60,612 nt of DNA from Brevundimonas denitrificans (GTDB lineage Bacteria > Pseudomonadota > Alphaproteobacteria > Caulobacterales > Caulobacteraceae): the NCBI RefSeq assembly GCF_030160755.1, contig NZ_BSOY01000008.1:1-60612 (forward strand), given 5' to 3'. Of this stretch, positions 42,818-51,618 are shown one piece after another (positions within the stretch are counted from its first letter, which is position 1; every line of letters starts with the position of its first letter). Position numbers and translations under genes: made by a program. The notes beneath the pieces are model-generated. The model made no database searches. It was not told where the DNA came from and worked only from the letters and a program-made list of their open reading frames with translations.

Positions 42818-43990
42818 ATGACTGATCGAACCGACCGCACCCGCCTGATCGCCTCCGCCACCCGCCGCGGCAAGGGCCGCCGTCCGGTCGCGCCGCCGAT
42901 CGAGCGGGCCTCGACCCTCCTCAACGACACGCCCGGCGCCATGCGCGACGACAGCCAGGGCCCGGTGTACGGCATCGAGGACCTGTCGGCGGCCCGCGAA
43001 CTCCGCGACCTGCTGTGCGACCTCGAAGGCGCCGCGGACGCGTGGCTGGTCCCGTCCGGCCTCGCCGCCGTCACCGTGCCCCTGACCGCCCTGCTGCGTC
43101 ATGGCGACGAGGTCCTGACCACGGACGCCCTCTACGGCCCGAGCCGGCGATTTCTCAGGCGGCATCTGGGCGCGCGCGGGATCACGACGGCCTTCCACGC
43201 CGCCGGCGCCGCGACCGATGACATCCTCGCGGCGATCACGGACCGAACCCGCCTGCTGCTTATCGAATCGCCCGCCTCCCTGACCTTCGAGATGCTCGAC
43301 GTCCCCGCCCTCGCCGCCGCCTGCCGGGCGCGCGGGGTCCTGACCGTGATGGACAACACCTGGGCATCGGGTCTCGCCTTCAAACCACTGGCGTTTGGCG
43401 TCGACGTCAGCGTCCAGGCCGTGACCAAATATGTCGCCGGCCATTCCGACCTGCTCATGGGCTCCATCGCCGTCGCCGATCCGAAGGTCGGTCGGGCCAT
43501 CGCCGAGACGCTGGAGGACCTCGGCTGGCGGGTCTCGCCCGACGACGCCTGGCTGGCCCTGCGCGGCCTGCGCACCCTGCCCCTGCGCTATCTGGAACAG
43601 GCCCGTTCGGCCCGCATGGTCGCCGACTGGCTGAACGCCCGGCCCGAGGTCGCCGAAATTCTCTATCCCGCCCTGCCCGGCGCGGCCGGCCACGACCTGT
43701 GGGCGCGCGACTACGCCGGCGCCGCCTCCCTCTTCGGCGTGGTGATGCGGGGCGGCGGCGAAGCCGCCGCCCACGCCCTCATGACAGCCCTCAAACTGTT
43801 CGGCCTCGGCTACTCCTGGGGCGGCTTCGAAAGCCTGATCACCCACGAGACAGGACAACTGTCGGGCCGGCGATGGCCGCCTGTGCTGGCGGGGCAGCTC
43901 CTCCGCCTGCACGTCGGCCTCGAAGACCCGCACGACCTGATCGCCGACCTCGAAAGCGGCCTTGCCGCCTGGCGCGCCGCGCTCAGCTGA
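42818..43990 (+). CDS. metC: cystathionine beta-lyase (PLP-dependent Cys/Met metabolism enzyme)
   Basis: 390 residues. Cleaves cystathionine to homocysteine, pyruvate and ammonia. The PLP lysine is in VQAVTKYVAGHSDLLMGSI; other family marks are GPVYGIEDLSAARELRDLL, WLVPSGLAAVTVPLTALLRH, TDALYGPSRRFLR, VMDNTWASGLAFKPLAFGVD and SWGGFESLI. The ATG at 42818 (MTDRTDRTRLIASATRRG) is preferred over a TTG at 42782. The N-terminal YGIED and SWGGFESL are more MetC-like than MetB-like. Its end and that of the convergent membrane-protein gene share an 8-bp palindrome, TCAGCTGA. Confidence 0.93.
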   Translation: MTDRTDRTRLIASATRRGKGRRPVAPPIERASTLLNDTPGAMRDDSQGPVYGIEDLSAARELRDLLCDLEGAADAWLVPSGLAAVTVPLTALLRHGDEVLTTDALYGPSRRFLRRHLGARGITTAFHAAGAATDDILAAITDRTRLLLIESPASLTFEMLDVPALAAACRARGVLTVMDNTWASGLAFKPLAFGVDVSVQAVTKYVAGHSDLLMGSIAVADPKVGRAIAETLEDLGWRVSPDDAWLALRGLRTLPLRYLEQARSARMVADWLNARPEVAEILYPALPGAAGHDLWARDYAGAASLFGVVMRGGGEAAAHALMTALKLFGLGYSWGGFESLITHETGQLSGRRWPPVLAGQLLRLHVGLEDPHDLIADLESGLAAWRAALS

Positions 43991-44390
43991 CCCGGGCGGG
44001 CCCGCTGGCCGGCAGCCGCGTCACGATCCAGCCGCCCAGCAACGGCGCCGCGACGGCCGCGATCTGCATCCACAACGGATGCGGGATCATCAGGATGTTG
44101 GCGACCCCGCCCAGCACGATCAGGCCCACGATCACCCATCCGGCCCAGTCCTTGCGCGACAGACGTCGGGCCAGCCAGCCGCCGGCCAGGGCTGCCGCGA
44201 ACCAGGCGAACACCACCCAGGCCTTGGCCGCCAGCGAGGCCGAGGCCACCATCTGCTTCAGGTCTTCAGGATCCGCCGGATCGAGGCCTGCGGGCGGCGG
44301 CATCGCCGCGTGACCGGCCATCTCCAGCCCCATCAACACCGCGAAGGCCAGCAACACGCCGGCGACGATTCCCAGAACAGTCCTCAACAT
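43983..44390 (-). CDS. four-TM membrane protein of unknown function
   Basis: 135 residues with four hydrophobic stretches (about 4-22, 60-75, 85-105 and 107-128). Begins MLRTVLGIVAGVLLAFAVLM, then a Pro/Asp-rich periplasmic loop (about 30-48) with PPPAGLDPADPEDLKQ. I do not recognise a named domain; it is reminiscent of small unknown-function membrane proteins common in Caulobacterales. The ATG at 44390 excludes seven residues of a longer frame. Converges on metC with an 8-bp overlap. Confidence 0.75.
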   Translation of the reverse strand: MLRTVLGIVAGVLLAFAVLMGLEMAGHAAMPPPAGLDPADPEDLKQMVASASLAAKAWVVFAWFAAALAGGWLARRLSRKDWAGWVIVGLIVLGGVANILMIPHPLWMQIAAVAAPLLGGWIVTRLPASGPARVS

Positions 44391-44470
44391 TGAACGTCCC
44401 CTCCAGAACATCTGGGGGAACCCTAGCGGCTCGCGGCGCCGGCGACAGCTGAAAATTGCTCCGCCGACCG

Positions 44471-44547
44471 TGGCGCGCCCAGCAGGACTCGAACCTGCAA
44501 CCGTCCGCTTAGAAGGCGGGTGCTCTATCCGGTTGAGCTATGGGCGC
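44471..44547 (-). tRNA. tRNA-Arg (anticodon TCT)
   Basis: 77 nt including an encoded CCA at 44471-44473. Cloverleaf seen by eye: acceptor GCGCCCA/TGGGCGC, D arm with AACCGGATA loop, anticodon loop CTTCTAA reading AGA codons, and T arm GCAGG/CCTGC around TTCGAGT. The top pair of the anticodon stem is a C-A mismatch, slightly unusual. Discriminator base G. Confidence 0.95.
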
Positions 44548-44598
44548 CCAGGAACCGCGCGCCTCAAGTAGCGCGAAGCGCGGTTGGCGCAACAGACG

Positions 44599-44904
44599 TC
44601 AGTGCGTCCAGGGCTGTTTGCGGCCGGTGGCGAAATTGTCGGCATAGGCCTTGAGGATCACCGGCGGGTCCTGCGGCTCATGCAGGCGGAAAGGGATGCC
44701 GTGCCGCTCGGCATAGGCCACGGCCTCCTCGGCCGAATCGAAGCTCAGCCGCACCTGGCCGTTCATGTCGCTGGAGCTGGTCCAGCCCATCAGCGGGTCG
44801 ATGGTGCGCGCCGACGCCGGTTCGAACTCGAGCCGCCAGCCTCTGGACGAGGCCTTGCCCGACTGCATCGCGGTCTTGGCGGGGCGATAGATGCGGGCGA
44901 GCAT
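44599..44904 (-). CDS. NDUFS4-type accessory subunit of complex I
   Basis: 101 residues. The sequence RIYRPAKTAMQSGKASSRGW opens the ETC complex I (NDUFS4/AQDQ) domain; WRLEFEPASARTIDPLMGWT, SSSDMNGQVRLSFDS and EEAVAYAERHGIPFRL complete it. In mitochondria and alphaproteobacteria this peripheral-arm subunit stabilises the NADH module. The ATG at 44904 gives the full domain; upstream extension is not supported. Encoded alone, away from any nuo cluster, as is usual in this group. Confidence 0.92.
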   Translation of the reverse strand: MLARIYRPAKTAMQSGKASSRGWRLEFEPASARTIDPLMGWTSSSDMNGQVRLSFDSAEEAVAYAERHGIPFRLHEPQDPPVILKAYADNFATGRKQPWTH

Positions 44905-45141
44905 GACCAATCCTCGTGACGACGGCGGGCGGACCCGCGCGGAGCCCAGATACCGCGCGGCCAGCGCCGGGTCCAGCGCCCGACGCGCATCGTGTCGCTT
45001 CGGAAGGCCCGCATTCGGACCGCGGGCGATCCGGACGCGGCGCCGGCGATGGACTTCCCCTCGCCGATTGCGGTGAAGCAAGGCGCCCCGGCCGAATCAC
45101 GTGCAGATTGGCGGACGACGACTCTGTTCCGGGGACCGCCG

Positions 45142-45696
45142 ATGACCGCCTCCGCACCCGACGCTCAACCCGCCCACCAGGCCTACAGCCGCGTCTCGAT
45201 CGCGCTGCACTGGCTGATGTTGATCCTGCTGGCGGCGGTCTTCGCCTGTATCGAGTTGCGGGAGAATTATCCCCGCGGCAGCGACATCCGCGAGGGCCTC
45301 AAGACCTGGCATTTCATGCTGGGCCTGTCGGTCTTCGTCCTCGTCTGGATCCGGCTGATCGCCCGGTGGCGGACGCCATGGCTGGCGTCCGAGGCCGGCT
45401 GGACCCGGTGGCCGGCCGCCGCCGTGCATGTCGCCCTCTATGCCGGGATGATCGCCCTGCCGCTGCTCGGCTGGCTGGTTCTCAGCGCCGAGGGCGACGC
45501 CATTCCCTTCTTCGGCCTGTCTCTGCCGCCGCTGATCGCCCCGGACAAGGACCTGGCCGAACGGCTCGAGGAGCTGCACAAGACGATCGGAGAAGCCGGC
45601 TACTGGCTGATCGGGCTTCACGCCGTGGCCGCCGTGTTCCACCACCATGTGCTGAAGGACGGAACCCTGCGACGCATGCTGCCCATGCTTCGCTGA
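45142..45696 (+). CDS. cytochrome b561 family protein
   Basis: 184 residues with four TM helices (about 18-38, 55-73, 98-116, 150-168). Heme-coordinating histidines sit at the start of helix 1 (RVSIALHWLML), in the second helix (LKTWHFMLGLSVFVLVWIRL), in the fourth region (ELHKTIGEAGYWLIGLHAVA) and in the HHHVLKDGTLRRMLP tail. Electron carrier in the inner membrane, possibly oxidising ubiquinol for superoxide removal as CybB does. The ATG at 45142 is preferred over a longer upstream frame. Confidence 0.92.
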   Translation: MTASAPDAQPAHQAYSRVSIALHWLMLILLAAVFACIELRENYPRGSDIREGLKTWHFMLGLSVFVLVWIRLIARWRTPWLASEAGWTRWPAAAVHVALYAGMIALPLLGWLVLSAEGDAIPFFGLSLPPLIAPDKDLAERLEELHKTIGEAGYWLIGLHAVAAVFHHHVLKDGTLRRMLPMLR

Positions 45697-45750
45697 CTCG
45701 CGCTCAAGCAGTGAGCCGCCGCGCGGCGAACGATAGCGCTCAAAGGAAAT

Positions 45751-45827
<77 letters not shown>

Positions 45828-45875
45828 GCGGCGGGCTTTCGCATACTCGACGCCGCGCCGCAACGCGCTGGACGA

Positions 45876-46349
45876 CTATTCGGCGAAGAAGGGGTGGCTG
45901 ACCTTGTCGCCGGGCCGGGCCCCGATCTCGTCGGCGCGGCCGGCGCGCAGCTCCAGCACGCCGCTGGCGGGTCCGTTCGAGGGGATGATGGCGTCGGACT
46001 GGGGCGTGGCGTTCTTCGCGATCGAGACGATCCGGCCGCGCGGGTCGATATAGATGATGTCCAGCGGACTGGGCGTATTGCGCATCCAGAAGCCGCGCTC
46101 GGCCACATCGGGGAACTGGAACAGCATGCCACGGTCGTCAGGCAGGGGTTCGCGCTCCATCAGGCCGCGCTGACGTTCCGCGTCGTCGTCGGCGATCTCG
46201 ACCATGAAGCGGTGCTCGCCGCTTGAGGTGGTGATGGTCAGCGGCTCGAGCGGATCGCCCTTGGCGTCGCGCGGCGTTCCCGCTCCGGCGCAGGCCGAAA
46301 CCAGCACAAGGGCGAGCAGGGCTCCCGGAAGTCCAAGACGGTTCAACAT
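45876..46349 (-). CDS. DUF192 family lipoprotein
   Basis: 157 residues when started at the ATG at 46349, giving MLNRLGLPGALLALVLVSAC as a clean lipoprotein signal peptide; GAGGGTGG lies about 8 nt upstream. An alternative ATG at 46382 overlaps the cold-shock gene stop as ATGA but puts 11 extra residues ahead of the signal. DUF192 marks follow: DDDAERQRGLMEREPLPDDR, GMLFQFPDVAERGFWMRNT, PLDIIYIDPRGRIVSI and the ending GARPGDKVSHPFF. Periplasmic fold of unknown function with a conserved surface. Confidence 0.86.
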   Translation of the reverse strand: MLNRLGLPGALLALVLVSACAGAGTPRDAKGDPLEPLTITTSSGEHRFMVEIADDDAERQRGLMEREPLPDDRGMLFQFPDVAERGFWMRNTPSPLDIIYIDPRGRIVSIAKNATPQSDAIIPSNGPASGVLELRAGRADEIGARPGDKVSHPFFAE

Positions 46350-46378
46350 CGCCAATCCACCCTCACTGGGGCGGATGA

Positions 46379-46984
<606 letters not shown>

Positions 46985-47012
46985 TTATTTAACACGGTTC
47001 TGTGAACCCCGG

Positions 47013-47050
47013 AAAAGCGAAAAACGTCGGTTTCGCAGCAAAAGCGAAAA
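47013..47050. repeat. direct repeat AAAAGCGAAAA and small hairpin near the cold-shock promoter
   Basis: The 11-mer AAAAGCGAAAA starts at 47013 and again at 47040, 27 bp apart. The second copy overlaps a hairpin TTTCGC (47031) / GCGAAA (47044) with a 7-base loop, which on the minus strand lies just after the receiver gene stop (47059) and could serve as a weak terminator. The spacer also holds GGTTC-TGT-GAACC at 46996-47008, a perfect 13-bp inverted repeat. Confidence 0.45.
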
Positions 47051-47058
47051 GAATTCGC

Positions 47059-47475
47059 TCAGACGCGCACTGCGCCTCGGTCGAGCAGCAGACGAATCTT
47101 CCGCACCAGGTCGGTTTGACGGTAGGGTTTGGCGATCAAATCCCGTTCAGGACGCTGACTGGCGTGATCCTGGGCCCGGTCGGCCCAGCCCGTTGTCAGC
47201 AGAACGGGCGTCCCGGGTCTGAGTCGCGCGACCTCGGCGGACAAGCCCACGCCATCCAGATCGCCGGGCATGACGATATCGGTGAACAGCAGGTCGAAGG
47301 CCAGGCCGGCCTCCAACATCGCCAGGGCTTCGGCCGCGTCGCCTGCCGTGTGAACGACAAAGCCCGCATCGACCAGCAGGGTCTCGCCCATGACCCGAAC
47401 CTCGGCATTGTCCTCGACCATCAGGATGGTCGCCTCCACGACGGGCTCATCGACGGCGGAAGAGGTTTCGGACAT
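47059..47475 (-). CDS. single-domain response regulator (stand-alone receiver)
   Basis: 138 residues, nearly all receiver domain: acidic pair Glu21/Asp22 (MVEDNAEVR), phospho-acceptor Asp66 (LLFTDIVMPGDLDGVGL), Thr in VLLTTGW, and Lys116 (LIAKPYRQ). The style (LLTTGWAD, GDLDGVGL) resembles receivers found at the end of hybrid histidine kinases, but no kinase is attached or adjacent. The ATG at 47475 (MSETSSAVDEP) is used; upstream in-frame codons reach 47532. Partner unknown. Confidence 0.85.
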   Translation of the reverse strand: MSETSSAVDEPVVEATILMVEDNAEVRVMGETLLVDAGFVVHTAGDAAEALAMLEAGLAFDLLFTDIVMPGDLDGVGLSAEVARLRPGTPVLLTTGWADRAQDHASQRPERDLIAKPYRQTDLVRKIRLLLDRGAVRV

Positions 47476-47598
47476 GTCGACAAACCGGATCATCGTCGCC
47501 GTCCGGGACACGGACATGGCAGCGCAACGCACCAGACCCCGAAAGGCTCGGCCTCACACCCGATCGGAGATGTCGGGACCCCCGCCTCATATGCTTTC

Positions 47599-47616
47599 AA
47601 AAGGGCCTCCGGGCCC
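47599..47616 (-). terminator. intrinsic terminator after kdpE
   Basis: On the minus strand GGGCC-CGGA-GGCCC forms a five-pair GC stem with a four-base loop and is followed directly by TTTT. It lies 21 bp beyond the kdpE stop codon, so it probably ends the kdp operon transcript. A second small stem (GGCTG/CAGCC) sits just before it. Confidence 0.75.
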
Positions 47617-47636
47617 GGCTGACACGCCAGCCCCCC

Positions 47637-48338
47637 TCAGCGCGCCGGTTCGCTCATGAGCCTGTAGCCGACCCCTGGCTCGGTCTCGATCAGTCGGGGA
47701 TGAGCGGGGTCGCCTTCCAGCTTCTGGCGCAGCTGGCCGATGAGCACCCTCAGATACTGGGTGTCATCCTTGTGGGCAGCGCCCCACACGGCCGTCAGCA
47801 GGGCGGCGTGCCCGATCACCTTTCCGGAGTGGCGGGCGAGGTTGGCCAGAACCTCATATTCCTTGGGGGTCAGCCGGACGGGGGCTCCGCCACGGGTCAC
47901 CAGTCGGCGTTCCAGGTCGATGACCACCTCGCCGATCGTCAGCGGGCCCGCATGATCGTGTCGATCAACGGGCTGGCGAAGGTGGGCGCGCAGGCGGGCG
48001 AGAAGTTCGCCCACCCCGAATGGCTTTTCGACATAGTCATCGGCGCCCAGATCCAGCGCCTCGATCTTCTCGGCCTCGCGATCACGGGCCGACAGGATGA
48101 TGATCGGCTTGACGAAAAATTCCCGCGCCCGAACCAGAACGTCCTTGCCGTCCATATCCGGAAGGCCGAGGTCGAGCACCACGGCGTCGGGGCTCCACAG
48201 GGCGATGCCGCGCAGGCCTTCCTGGCCGCTGTCAGCCCGTTTCGGCTCATAGCCGGCGGCGTCCAGAGCCGGCGACAGGAATCGGTGGATTTGCGGTTCG
48301 TCGTCGATGACGAGGATGCGGGGTCTGACGGCAGACAT
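47637..48338 (-). CDS. kdpE: KdpE, OmpR-family response regulator
   Basis: 233 residues. Activates kdp transcription when phosphorylated by KdpD. Receiver domain (about 7-120) with acidic pair Asp12/Asp13, phospho-Asp56 (VVLDLGLPDMDG) and Lys in EKPF; winged-helix DNA-binding domain (about 130-230) with VRLTPKEYEVLANLARHSG and TQYLRVLIGQLRQKLE. Last structural gene of the kdp run, 6 bp after kdpD. Confidence 0.96.
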   Translation of the reverse strand: MSAVRPRILVIDDEPQIHRFLSPALDAAGYEPKRADSGQEGLRGIALWSPDAVVLDLGLPDMDGKDVLVRAREFFVKPIIILSARDREAEKIEALDLGADDYVEKPFGVGELLARLRAHLRQPVDRHDHAGPLTIGEVVIDLERRLVTRGGAPVRLTPKEYEVLANLARHSGKVIGHAALLTAVWGAAHKDDTQYLRVLIGQLRQKLEGDPAHPRLIETEPGVGYRLMSEPAR

Positions 48339-48344
48339 GGGGCT

Positions 48345-51026
48345 CTATAGCAGGTCCCGATGGGTGGCGATGGACTTGGGCAGGCTGATCAGGATGCGGG
48401 TGCCCCGGTCGTCGAGGATCGGGCTGGCGGCGGCGATCCGGCCGTTCATCGCCTCCACGAATCCCTTGGCGATGGCGAGGCCCAGCCCTGCGCCTTTCGA
48501 GCGATCCGGCTGCTCCTCCATGCGCCGGAACTTGTCGAACACCAGCTCCAGCTCGGCGGTCGGAATGCCCTTGCCCTCATCCTCGATGCTGATGACCACC
48601 GAGCCCCGGTCCTCATAGGCCGCCAGTTCGATGGCGGAGCCGTCGGGACTGAAGGCGATGGCGTTCTCCAGAATATTGACCAGCGCCTGTTCCAGCAGAC
48701 CCTGATCGAGGCTGACCATGCTGAGCTGGGCGGGAAAGTCACGGGTCAGCCGACGTGAGCCGAGCCGACGGGAGACCCGTTCGGCGGCTGCGTTCAGGAC
48801 GTCGCGCACATCGGTCCAGTCGGCCTTGATGTTGAGCGCCCCGCCTTCGAGCCGGGTCATGTCCAGCAGGTCGCCGACATAGCGGCTCAGGCGTTCGGCC
48901 TCCTCCCGGATGCTGAGCAGCAGATCCTTGCGCACCTCGGGCTTCAGGGTCGGACCATAGTCGATCAGGGTGGTGGCGGCCCCGAGCACGGTCGAGAGCG
49001 GGGTGCGCAGGTCGTGGCTGACCGAGTTCATCAGGGCTCCGCGAAAGCGATCTGCGCGGCGCAGGGTCTCGGTCTCGACGGCGTCGCCTGCCAGCTGCGC
49101 CCGTTCCAGCGCCACGGCGCCCTGTTCCAGCAAGGCCAGGGCCAGCCTTTCCTCGTCCGAGCCGGGCGCGAGGGCGTCGGCCTCGATCCCCGCCACGCCC
49201 GAGCGGGACCGGACCCCCTGAAGCGGACGGAAGGTCCAGCTCGTCTGGGGAAGCGTCCCCGTGCCGTGTCCGGCCGGCTCGCCACGCTCCCAGGCCCAAC
49301 GGGCGGCGGCCATGGCGGCGGCGCCCAGCTTTTCCAGTTCCGGTGCGCCCGCGACCGGGGTGATGTCGCCGTCGCGGGGCAACAGGACGATCGTCTTGGC
49401 CCCGGCGGCGGCGGCGGTCTGTTCGGCCAGCACCCGGGCGGCGCCGAGCTGGTCCTCGGCGGCGGACAGGGCCTGGCTGGCGGCAAGCAGGGCCGACACC
49501 GCCGAGGCGCGTCGCTGGGCGCTGCGCGCCTGGTCCCGCACCCGGCCGGCCAGGCTTCCGGTCGCCAACGCCACCGCCCAGAAGGCGAGCAGGGTCAGGA
49601 TGTCGGTCGGCGAGCCGATGGCGAAGCTGTAGCGCGGCTCCAGGAACAGGAAGTTGTAGACCAGGAAGGCGACCGTCGCCGCCGCAAGCGCCGGGCGCAG
49701 GCCGTAGAGGACGCCGGCCGCCAGCACAGCGGACAGATAGATCACCCCCAGGTCGACCCGTTCGAAGGTGCGGTCCAGAAACAGGGCCAGGGCCGTGGCC
49801 ACGCCGATGAAGCCGGCGCCGACGGCATAGCCGCGCCAGTGGAGCGACCGGGCGATCACCGGCGCTTCCTTCTCCGGACGCCCCACCGGCGCCCCACCGG
49901 GCTCCGTGACGATATGGATCGCCACGCCCCGGGCCGACCGCAGCAACCCGGCGGCGAGCGACCTGCCCAGCAGTTCGCTGATGCGGTTATCCCGACCCTT
50001 GCCGATGACGATCTGGGTGACGTTGTTGCGATGAGCGTAGTCCATCACCGCCCTGACCACGTCGTCGCCGGTCAGGACGATCGTCCGGCCCCCGAGCTGC
50101 TCAGCCAGCATGAAAGCCTGGCTCAATCGGGCCGCGCTCTCGGGACCCGAGACCGGCCGGTTCGGCCGTTCGACATGGGCGACGGTCCAAGGCGCATCCA
50201 TCATCATGTCGGACAACCGACGACCGGCGCGAACCAGCGAGGCGGCGATGGCGTCGCCCCCGACCAGAACGAGAATTCGCTCCCCCGCCGCCCACGGACC
50301 CTCCATGCCGCGTTCGCGCAGGGTCGCCAGAAGCTGATCGTCAATCGTCTGCGCCGCCCGCCGCAGGGCCATCTCGCGCAGGGCGGTCAGGTTCTCGACC
50401 TTGAAGAAATTCTCCGAGGCGAGGCGCGCGGTCTCCGGGACATAGACCTTGCCCTCAGCCAGCCGCTTGCGCAGTTCGTCGGGCGTGATGTCGACGACCT
50501 CGATGTCGTCGGCCCCGCTCAGGGCGCTGTCGGGCACGGCCTCGCGCTGGCGCACCCCGGTGATGCGCAGGACCACGTCGGACAGGCTTTCCAGGTGCTG
50601 GACGTTCAGCGTGGTCCAGACGTCGATGCCGGCGGAGAGGATTTCCTCCACGTCCTGCCAGCGCTTGGGATGGCGCGATCCGGGGACGTTGGAATGTGCG
50701 TATTCATCGACCAGCAGCAGGCCGGGCTTCCGCTCCAGCGCCGCGTCGATGTCGAACTCCATCAGGACGCGGCCCTTGTAGTCGATCGGCCTGCGCGGCA
50801 TCACCTCCATCCCGCGCAGCAGGCTCTCGGTCTCGCGCCGGCCATGGCTCTCGACCACCCCGACAACGACGTCGCCGCCCTCCGCCTTTCGGCGTCGGGC
50901 GGCTCGCAGCATCTCATAGGTCTTGCCGACCCCCGGCGACATGCCGAGAAAGACCTTCAGTCGACCGCGTTTCGGTCGCTTGGCGGCGACCTTCGAGGGG
51001 TCGGGAGGGGGCGACGTCTCCGGCAA
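48345..51026 (-). CDS. kdpD: KdpD, potassium-responsive sensor histidine kinase
   Basis: 893 residues, family-typical. N-terminal KdpD domain (about 20-230) with a P-loop, GMSPGVGKTYEML (28-40), and LVDEYAHSNVPGSRH; a USP-like domain (about 245-370); four TM helices (about 395-495); a GAF-like region; and a C-terminal kinase with NSVSHDLRTPLS (H box), NILENAIAFSPDG (N box), and GKGIP plus GAGLGLAIA (G boxes). Senses low K+ or ionic imbalance and phosphorylates KdpE. Starts one base after the kdpC stop. Confidence 0.97.
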   Translation of the reverse strand: MPETSPPPDPSKVAAKRPKRGRLKVFLGMSPGVGKTYEMLRAARRRKAEGGDVVVGVVESHGRRETESLLRGMEVMPRRPIDYKGRVLMEFDIDAALERKPGLLLVDEYAHSNVPGSRHPKRWQDVEEILSAGIDVWTTLNVQHLESLSDVVLRITGVRQREAVPDSALSGADDIEVVDITPDELRKRLAEGKVYVPETARLASENFFKVENLTALREMALRRAAQTIDDQLLATLRERGMEGPWAAGERILVLVGGDAIAASLVRAGRRLSDMMMDAPWTVAHVERPNRPVSGPESAARLSQAFMLAEQLGGRTIVLTGDDVVRAVMDYAHRNNVTQIVIGKGRDNRISELLGRSLAAGLLRSARGVAIHIVTEPGGAPVGRPEKEAPVIARSLHWRGYAVGAGFIGVATALALFLDRTFERVDLGVIYLSAVLAAGVLYGLRPALAAATVAFLVYNFLFLEPRYSFAIGSPTDILTLLAFWAVALATGSLAGRVRDQARSAQRRASAVSALLAASQALSAAEDQLGAARVLAEQTAAAAGAKTIVLLPRDGDITPVAGAPELEKLGAAAMAAARWAWERGEPAGHGTGTLPQTSWTFRPLQGVRSRSGVAGIEADALAPGSDEERLALALLEQGAVALERAQLAGDAVETETLRRADRFRGALMNSVSHDLRTPLSTVLGAATTLIDYGPTLKPEVRKDLLLSIREEAERLSRYVGDLLDMTRLEGGALNIKADWTDVRDVLNAAAERVSRRLGSRRLTRDFPAQLSMVSLDQGLLEQALVNILENAIAFSPDGSAIELAAYEDRGSVVISIEDEGKGIPTAELELVFDKFRRMEEQPDRSKGAGLGLAIAKGFVEAMNGRIAAASPILDDRGTRILISLPKSIATHRDLL

Positions 51027-51027
51027 A

Positions 51028-51606
51028 TCAGCTCGCGGCGGGGAAGCGGGCGTCCAGCGCCCGGTTGGTCAGCATCACATTGACGCGCGGCTGGCCGATG
51101 AAGCCGAACAGGGCGCCCTCGGTGTTCTGGTCGATGACCTGCTGCACCACGCCCACATCCACACCTCTCGCCTGCGCCACGCGCGCCGCCTGCAGGCGAG
51201 CGTAGGCCGGGGAGATGTGAGGGTCGAGGCCCGAGGCGGAGGTCGTCACGGCGTCGGCGGGGATGGCCGTCGCGCCCGTGTCGGCCCGGATGGCGTCGGC
51301 GTCGGTCTTGATGCGCGCGGCCAGGTCCGCGTTGAGGGGCCCCAGGTTCGAACCCGACGAGGCCGAGGCGTCATAGCCCTCGCCGGCGGCCGAGGGACGC
51401 GGGTGCAGATAGCGCGCCTCGGCGAACGACTGGCCGATGAGCGCCGAGCCGAGGACCTGGCCCTCCCCGTTCCGGACCAGGCTGCCGTTCGCCTGGGTCG
51501 GGAAGGCCCATTGTGCGACCCCGGTGATGGCCAACGGATAGGCGACGCCGAGCAGAAGGGTGAACAGGGCGACCATGACGATCGCGGGACGCAGTTGGCT
51601 GAGCAT
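51028..51606 (-). CDS. kdpC: KdpC, potassium-transporting ATPase chaperone subunit
   Basis: 192 residues with one N-terminal TM helix (RPAIVMVALFTLLLGVAYPL) and the periplasmic KdpC domain: YPLAITGVAQ, QVLGSALIGQSFAEARYLHP, SSGSNLGPLNADLAARI, DPHISPAYARLQAARVAQAR and the closing FGFIGQPRVNV segment. It stabilises KdpB nucleotide binding. Two ATGs are possible; the one at 51606 has GAGGA eight bases upstream, the other (51612) is too close. Separated from kdpB by an inserted porin gene. Confidence 0.95.
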   Translation of the reverse strand: MLSQLRPAIVMVALFTLLLGVAYPLAITGVAQWAFPTQANGSLVRNGEGQVLGSALIGQSFAEARYLHPRPSAAGEGYDASASSGSNLGPLNADLAARIKTDADAIRADTGATAIPADAVTTSASGLDPHISPAYARLQAARVAQARGVDVGVVQQVIDQNTEGALFGFIGQPRVNVMLTNRALDARFPAAS

Positions 51607-51618
51607 CGTCATCGTCCT

